From: an uncultured Planctomycetia bacterium
Lineage (GTDB): Bacteria > Planctomycetota > UBA1135 > GCA-002686595
Direction of reading: 5' to 3'
DNA length: 5,945 nt
NCBI GenBank assembly: GCA_938003765.1
Contig: CALKYE010000191.1
Location: 1 to 5,945 of the forward strand
Shown here: piece after piece, positions 1-4,102 of the stretch
How positions within the stretch are numbered: the first letter of the stretch is position 1
Layout of the letters: every line of letters begins with the position of its first letter
Made by a program: the position numbers and the translations under genes
The notes under the pieces: model-generated
The model's input: only the letters and a program-made list of their open reading frames with translations
Databases searched by the model: none
What the model was told of the DNA's origin: nothing

Positions 1-68
1 GCGTGCGCGGCGAGGTGCGCGGGCGGAGCGTCGACGAGCGCGGCTACGTCGAGCTGGCGGGCTATTGA
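1..68 (+). CDS. 3' end of an upstream gene (partial, unidentified)
   Basis: The frame whose codons begin at position 3 is open from the window edge to a TGA at 66-68 and reads VRGEVRGRSVDERGYVELAG then Y. Twenty of its 21 sense codons end in G or C, the third-position bias seen in the definite genes of this window, which is why this frame was chosen. Too little protein is visible to name a family. It lies on the same strand as the sigma factor but is separated from it by 274 bases, so it is probably not part of the same tight operon, although read-through cannot be excluded. No terminator-like hairpin with a T-run follows it. Confidence 0.5.
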   Translation, partial: VRGEVRGRSVDERGYVELAGY

Positions 69-342
69 GCGAGTCGCGGAACCGAGATCACAGGATTCGC
101 ATCGACCGAGGCGGAATCTCGCGACGTAGACCGCCTCTCGAACGAGGCCACACGTGTCGATGCGCTACTCCGCATGCTCCCTGACGAGCGGCTGTCACCG
201 ACCTTCGCTCGAGGGCTGCTTCTGCGCCGAATCCCCGGAGCTACGCTGGCGCGGAGTAGCTTGGGCGAAGCAGACAGCTATCCTCCGACAGAGGCGTTCC
301 TCCGAGCCCTGGCGCGGAACCGAGCGCTCGCCCCCCCCAGCC
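69..342 (+). promoter_or_regulatory. Intergenic leader of the sigma/CHAT cassette
   Basis: No convincing gene is seen here. A frame continuous with the sigma factor is open from a GTG at 154, but about a quarter of its 63 codons end in A or T, against 4 of the first 63 codons after the ATG at 343, so it looks non-coding. The stretch contains a 12-base direct repeat, CGCGGAACCGAG, at 75-86 and 313-324. Each copy includes GGAAC, the core of many ECF sigma -35 elements, but no clear -10 partner was found at normal spacing. Inverted repeats lie at 108-114/131-137, 133-137/144-148, 216-222/267-273 and 239-244/256-261. A run of eight C occupies 331-338. Any promoter for the cassette probably lies here (inference). 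Confidence 0.35.
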
Positions 343-900
343 ATGCGCAAGAGCGACCTCGAGCTCGTTCAGGCCGCGCTCAGCGGTCTCCCCGAGTCCG
401 TCGAGGACCTGTTGGGGCGCATGCGCGTGGTCCCGCGCATCCTGATGGCGATCAACGTGCGTCTGGGCTGGCCCCTCGACGACCACGAGGTCGAGGACGC
501 GTGCCAGGAGACGGTTTCCAAGCTGTGGCGCAAGCTCGAGACCTTCACCGGCGAGTCGACGCTCGAGACCTGGTTCTACGGCGTCGCGCGTTTCGAGCTG
601 ATGAACGCGCTGCGTCGCAAGCAACGCCGCGCGACGGGGACGGAGCTGAGCGACGAGGAGCCCGATCGCGGCGAATCGTCGCCGCACCCCGACGAGCTCG
701 AACGGGTGCGCGCGGCGCTCGCGCAAATCGAGCCCGATGACGCGCGCATCATCGTGCTGCACCACTATCACTCCCAGAGCCTCGAGCAGGCCGCTCGCAC
801 CGTGGGAGTGCCCACCAGCACCGCCAAGAGTCGCTACTACCGGGGCATGGAACGCCTTGCCGCGTTGCTTCGCCGCCGCACGCTCGAAACCCAGTCATGA
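343..900 (+). CDS. ECF-type RNA polymerase sigma factor
   Basis: A 185-residue sigma-70 family factor of the extracytoplasmic-function type, which redirects RNA polymerase to a small set of promoters. Region 2 spans about residues 25-95: the helix VEDACQETVSKLW (50-62) matches the usual core-binding signature, and TLETWFYGVARFELMNALRR (73-92) matches the -10 recognition part. A charged linker (about 96-117) leads to region 4 (about 118-176), with the helix-turn-helix SLEQAARTVGVPTSTAKSRY (146-165). Length is normal for the family. The ATG at 343 was chosen because it gives the normal family N-terminus and third-position GC drops sharply upstream; it has no visible Shine-Dalgarno sequence. A GTG at 154, with GAGG six bases upstream, would add 63 Cys-containing residues unlike this family. 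The stop overlaps the next start as ATGA, implying translational coupling to the anti-sigma-like gene. Autoregulation is plausible but not shown. Confidence 0.9.
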   Translation: MRKSDLELVQAALSGLPESVEDLLGRMRVVPRILMAINVRLGWPLDDHEVEDACQETVSKLWRKLETFTGESTLETWFYGVARFELMNALRRKQRRATGTELSDEEPDRGESSPHPDELERVRAALAQIEPDDARIIVLHHYHSQSLEQAARTVGVPTSTAKSRYYRGMERLAALLRRRTLETQS

Positions 901-1631
901 ACCAACACGACCGAGAGCACGAGGCCTGGATCGAGGCCTTCGCGCTGGACGAGCGCGAGCGCATTCCCGAGCGCGCGCTGTCCGACATGGAGAACTGTCG
1001 AACCTGCGTGGAGCGCCGCGCCGAGTTCGCAGCCGCGCAGACCGCGTTGGGCGCGTACGGCGAGCAGATGCGAGCCGATCTGCGAGCCGCGGAAGCGCTG
1101 ACGCCGCGGCCCGATGAACTCGAACGGGTGCGTCGCTGGGCGGGAGTCCAGCGCGCGGTCGCCGAACCGACACAGGCGCAACGGCCAGGGAACGCCCGAA
1201 CGATGCCGGCGCGGGAACAGCCCAGACCGCGCGCGCTCGCCTGGGTCGCGGCGCTCGCGGCGTTGCTCGCCGTGTTCGCGGCGGGCTACTTCCTCTCGCG
1301 CAACGACGCGACCTCGCGCGGGGACGAGCACTTGGGAAGCTCTCGCATCCATGAGCTGCGCGCCGTGGTCGATGCGCAGCGCGTGAAGTTCGCCTGGCGC
1401 GCCGATGCGCTCGGCGACGAGACGCACCAGGCGCAAGTGCGCTTCGTGGACGCCGAGGGACGCTCGCACGAGTTCACGAGCGATATGCTCTTCGAACCTC
1501 GATGGGAGTTCGAAGCCTCACGTGTCGCGCAGGCCGCTGGCAGCTTCGAGTGGCGAGCCTTGCTCTGCTCGCCGGCGCGCTCGACGCCCGAGGCGTCGGA
1601 CTGGGTGCTCCAACCGCTCTCGGCGCGCTGA
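897..1631 (+). CDS. Single-pass membrane anti-sigma-like protein
   Basis: A 244-residue protein, probably the membrane regulator that holds the preceding sigma factor. The N-terminal part (1-112) is charged and includes CRTC (C34 and C37). This resembles the CxxC of zinc-binding anti-sigma domains, but the His expected four residues before the first Cys is Asp30, so the motif is incomplete. One hydrophobic segment lies at about 113-133 (ALAWVAALAALLAVFAAGYF), preceded by R106, R110 and R112. That predicts N-terminus in the cytoplasm and C-terminus outside. Residues about 142-225 look like a beta-sandwich of the fibronectin-III-like kind often found on such proteins: a strand with FAW, then AQVRFVDAEG, then a final SFEWRALL strand. 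The ATG start overlaps the sigma stop by 4 bases, the classic sigma/anti-sigma arrangement. Its 3' end overlaps the CHAT gene out of frame. Function is inferred from position and architecture; sequence similarity to known anti-sigmas is weak. Confidence 0.75.
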   Translation: MNQHDREHEAWIEAFALDERERIPERALSDMENCRTCVERRAEFAAAQTALGAYGEQMRADLRAAEALTPRPDELERVRRWAGVQRAVAEPTQAQRPGNARTMPAREQPRPRALAWVAALAALLAVFAAGYFLSRNDATSRGDEHLGSSRIHELRAVVDAQRVKFAWRADALGDETHQAQVRFVDAEGRSHEFTSDMLFEPRWEFEASRVAQAAGSFEWRALLCSPARSTPEASDWVLQPLSAR

Positions 1632-4102
1632 GCGCAGCGGTCGCGCCGCCCTCGCATCCACAAGCCGATTCGAATGCAACGCTGGCGGAGGCGGAGGCGC
1701 GAGCACTAGCGCCGGAGACGAGCCTCGACGAGCGTCGAGCGTTGGTCGAAACCGCGCGGCGCGCAGCCCGTGACGATGCAGAGCACGAACGGGTCGATTG
1801 GCTGGTCGTCGACCTCGCCTATGCGCTCGCCCGCCCGGAAACGCCGCAGGCACGCGCCGCGGCCGAGCAACTGGTACGAAGCACGTTGGCGCCCCAGCGC
1901 CCCGCGAGCGCCGCTCGCGCAGCTCTCGCGATGTTGGCCGCGGAGTGCGCCAAGTCGCGCGGCGCGTTGGGCGAAGCCCTGGCCGACGCCGCTCGAGCGC
2001 AGGCGGTCGTCGAGGCGCTCGAGCAGGGCGACACTCGCAACGTCTTGCTGACCTACTGCACCTCGTTGCGCGCACAATTCGAGATCGACCTGGGGCTGAT
2101 CGAGCTCGCCTTCGAGCGTCTGAGCAGCTTGGAGCGCTCGCTCGACCTGACTTCGATCGACGCCGATCCCCGTCTGGCGCACTGGGTCACGTTCGCGAAC
2201 GCCGCACTCGCCGCGGGTCAGCACGCGCGCGTGCTCTCCATGACGACCGAGGAGGCCCTGGCCGACGCGCCGAGCGCCGTGCGGGCGCAGCTCCTCGTGC
2301 AACGCGGCATCGCATTGACCGAAATGCGGCGCGACGAGCTCGGGAGCGCGGAGGAAGCGGAGCAGGCGCTGCGTGCGGCGCTGGCGATCGAAAGCCTCGA
2401 ACCAGCGCACGTCGACACCGCCCACGCGACGCTCGCGGACCTGTCGCTGCTGGAGCGGCGCTTTGACCGCGCAGCGGAGGAACTGGCGCACCTCGAGGGT
2501 CGCACGCTGCCCGCGACGCTGCGTGCGCGCGTCGCGGGGCTCGCCGCCGCGCTGGCCATCGAGACCGGTGCGCCGCGCGAGCGGCTCGAAGCCCTGCGCG
2601 AGAGACTCGCAAGCGCGCTCGACGCCAATCTCGCGGCATGGCGTTCCGTGGAGCGCCGCCCGGGCGGAGTCGGACTGTGGCACTTCGGCTCGCGCCGCGC
2701 GCCGTACTCGGAGTGGGTGCGCGTGTGCCTGGCGCTGGACGGCTCGCAAGTTGGGCTGGAACGCGCGCTCGAACCGATGCTTGAAGCGCAGAGCGTCGGC
2801 TCGCTCGCGCGCGCGCTCGATACGAGCGTGAACATGGCGCAGGTGCGCGAGCAACTGTGCCGCGACGGCCGCGGCGTGCTGTGGATCGTGCCGGCCATGA
2901 ACCGCAGCCACGTGTTCACGCTGGACGCCTACGGAATCGAACACCACGAAGCCCCGGCGGGCGATGAGTTGCTGAAGCTCTCCGACGCGTTGGCTCAGAG
3001 CGTCGCGAGCGCGCGGGAGAGCGGCGTCAGTCCGAGGTCTTCGGCGGAACTGCGTGACGGCGCGCTGCGCCGATCCGGTGTCGCGCTGGCTCAGGCGCTC
3101 CTTAATGAGTCGCAACGCGCGAAGGTGCTGCGCTGGAGCGAGTGCGTCGTGGTCGGCGCGGAACTCGCCGGCGACCTGCCGCTTCCACTGGCAGTGCTCG
3201 ACGATGGGCTGCCTCTGGGCTTGCGACTGCCGCTGGTCGTCGCGCCGTCGTTGCCCATCGAGGTCGCGCTGGCCCGTCGCGCGCGCGCCCGCGCACTGAA
3301 CGGCGAACTCGAGCTCGTCGTTCTGGCCGATCCGCTCGTGAGCACGGAGGCTCGCGAGCGCTACCCCAAGGCGCGCGAACTCGACTTGAGCCGCGCCGAG
3401 CGCGCACGACTGCAAGCGGGGTTCGCCGCCGAGCACGTGCGCTGGTTCGAGCGCGAGCAGGCGAGTCTGGAAGCACTGGCCGATGAGGAATTGGCGACGG
3501 CGCGGGCGCTGGTGGTGCTGGCCCACGGCGTGTTCGACAGCGCGCGCCGCGGCGACGGCGAACGGCCGAGCGCGCTCGTGCTGAGTGCGTGCGCGAGCAG
3601 CGCTGACGGCGTCGTGTGGTGTGCGGACGTCGAGCGCCTGCGCGCGCCGCCGCTGGTCGAACTGCTCGCCTGCGGGGCCGCGCGCGGCCCGCTGAGACTC
3701 GGCGACGATGCCGCGGGTCACCTCGTCGGCGCGTTCATGCTCGCCGGCGCCGACTGCGTGCTCGCCGCGCGCGTGGACGTCGAACGCGACGTGGCCACGC
3801 GCTTCGGCGAGTGCTTCCACCGCAGCTTGCGCGAGCATGGTCGACCTTCGCGGGCGTTGCTCGCCGCGCGGCGCGCGCTGGCCGAGCACCCGAGTGAAAG
3901 TGACCCGCTCGCGTGGGCCACTCTTGGCCTGCATGGCTTCGGCGACTTCGAATTGCTCGAGCCGCAGGGTCCGGGAACGGCGGCGAGCGCCGCGAACCCA
4001 CTTGGGATCGCGGCGCTCGCGCTTGCTGTCGGGACCACTCTCGCGCTGCTAGTGGCTCTTCGGCGAGCTGATCGCCGAAGAGACACCAGCTCCGATCAGT
4101 AG
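1502..4102 (+). CDS. TPR-CHAT caspase-like protease with C-terminal membrane anchor
   Basis: A protein of up to 866 residues. An N-terminal Arg-containing stretch followed by VASLALLAGAL (17-27) looks like a weak signal peptide. Residues about 60-390 are Ala/Leu/Glu-rich helical pairs typical of degenerate TPR arrays. The CHAT domain (caspase-HetF-associated-with-TPR, clan CD cysteine peptidases) spans about 445-821: an early strand GVLWIVPAMNRSHVFTLD (458-475), the catalytic His in VVLAHG (H675), the catalytic Cys in LVELLACGAARG (C724), GAFMLAGADCVLAAR downstream, and the closing DPLAWATLGLHGFGDFELL (801-819). A membrane segment (about 834-853) precedes an Arg-rich tail. Positive charge after this segment predicts a cytoplasmic tail and extracytoplasmic TPR-CHAT, which requires an export signal and so favours a start near 1502 (ATG) or 1550 (GTG), inside the anti-sigma gene. 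No Shine-Dalgarno sequence marks either, so the start is uncertain. Substrate is unknown; the anti-sigma protein is the obvious candidate (inference). Confidence 0.85.
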   Translation: MGVRSLTCRAGRWQLRVASLALLAGALDARGVGLGAPTALGALSAAVAPPSHPQADSNATLAEAEARALAPETSLDERRALVETARRAARDDAEHERVDWLVVDLAYALARPETPQARAAAEQLVRSTLAPQRPASAARAALAMLAAECAKSRGALGEALADAARAQAVVEALEQGDTRNVLLTYCTSLRAQFEIDLGLIELAFERLSSLERSLDLTSIDADPRLAHWVTFANAALAAGQHARVLSMTTEEALADAPSAVRAQLLVQRGIALTEMRRDELGSAEEAEQALRAALAIESLEPAHVDTAHATLADLSLLERRFDRAAEELAHLEGRTLPATLRARVAGLAAALAIETGAPRERLEALRERLASALDANLAAWRSVERRPGGVGLWHFGSRRAPYSEWVRVCLALDGSQVGLERALEPMLEAQSVGSLARALDTSVNMAQVREQLCRDGRGVLWIVPAMNRSHVFTLDAYGIEHHEAPAGDELLKLSDALAQSVASARESGVSPRSSAELRDGALRRSGVALAQALLNESQRAKVLRWSECVVVGAELAGDLPLPLAVLDDGLPLGLRLPLVVAPSLPIEVALARRARARALNGELELVVLADPLVSTEARERYPKARELDLSRAERARLQAGFAAEHVRWFEREQASLEALADEELATARALVVLAHGVFDSARRGDGERPSALVLSACASSADGVVWCADVERLRAPPLVELLACGAARGPLRLGDDAAGHLVGAFMLAGADCVLAARVDVERDVATRFGECFHRSLREHGRPSRALLAARRALAEHPSESDPLAWATLGLHGFGDFELLEPQGPGTAASAANPLGIAALALAVGTTLALLVALRRADRRRDTSSDQ
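4056..4082. terminator. Perfect 11-bp hairpin at convergent gene ends (possible terminator)
   Basis: CTCTTCGGCGA (4056-4066) and TCGCCGAAGAG (4072-4082) are perfect reverse complements around the 5-base loop GCTGA. The hairpin begins 13 bases beyond the stop of the minus-strand propeller gene, the right place for its terminator. On the plus strand it lies inside the last codons of the CHAT gene, where it encodes part of the Arg-rich cytoplasmic tail, 17 bases before the stop codon. No T-run follows on either strand, so it is not a classical intrinsic terminator. U-less hairpin termination or protection of the 3' end is possible. The symmetry is certain; the function is inferred. Confidence 0.4.

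Noticed and set aside
60..110. Sigma-70 promoter with TTGAGC at 65-70
   Set aside because: No TATAAT-like hexamer occurs at 16-18 bases downstream, and the hexamer overlaps the upstream stop codon.
154..342. 63-codon N-terminal extension of the sigma factor from GTG 154
   Set aside because: It has a GAGG at good spacing, but third-position GC falls to about three quarters from about 94 percent after 343, and the extension does not resemble sigma factor N-termini. Kept only as an alternative start.
1628..1630. CTG start for the CHAT protein overlapping the anti-sigma TGA
   Set aside because: CTG starts are rare, no ribosome binding site is visible, and the product would lack an export signal, contradicting the topology implied by its Arg-rich tail.
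1706..3934. 742-codon open frame antisense to the CHAT gene
   Set aside because: Its product is a low-complexity Arg/Ala/Gln-rich string with no domain. It lies opposite a gene with clear CHAT and TPR features, and long antisense open frames are expected opposite GC-rich coding DNA.
343..4102. Type III-E CRISPR (craspase) locus
   Set aside because: A TPR-CHAT protein next to an ECF sigma recalls it, but there is no Cas7-11-like gene, repeat array or Csx30-like gene here; only the regulatory logic is comparable.
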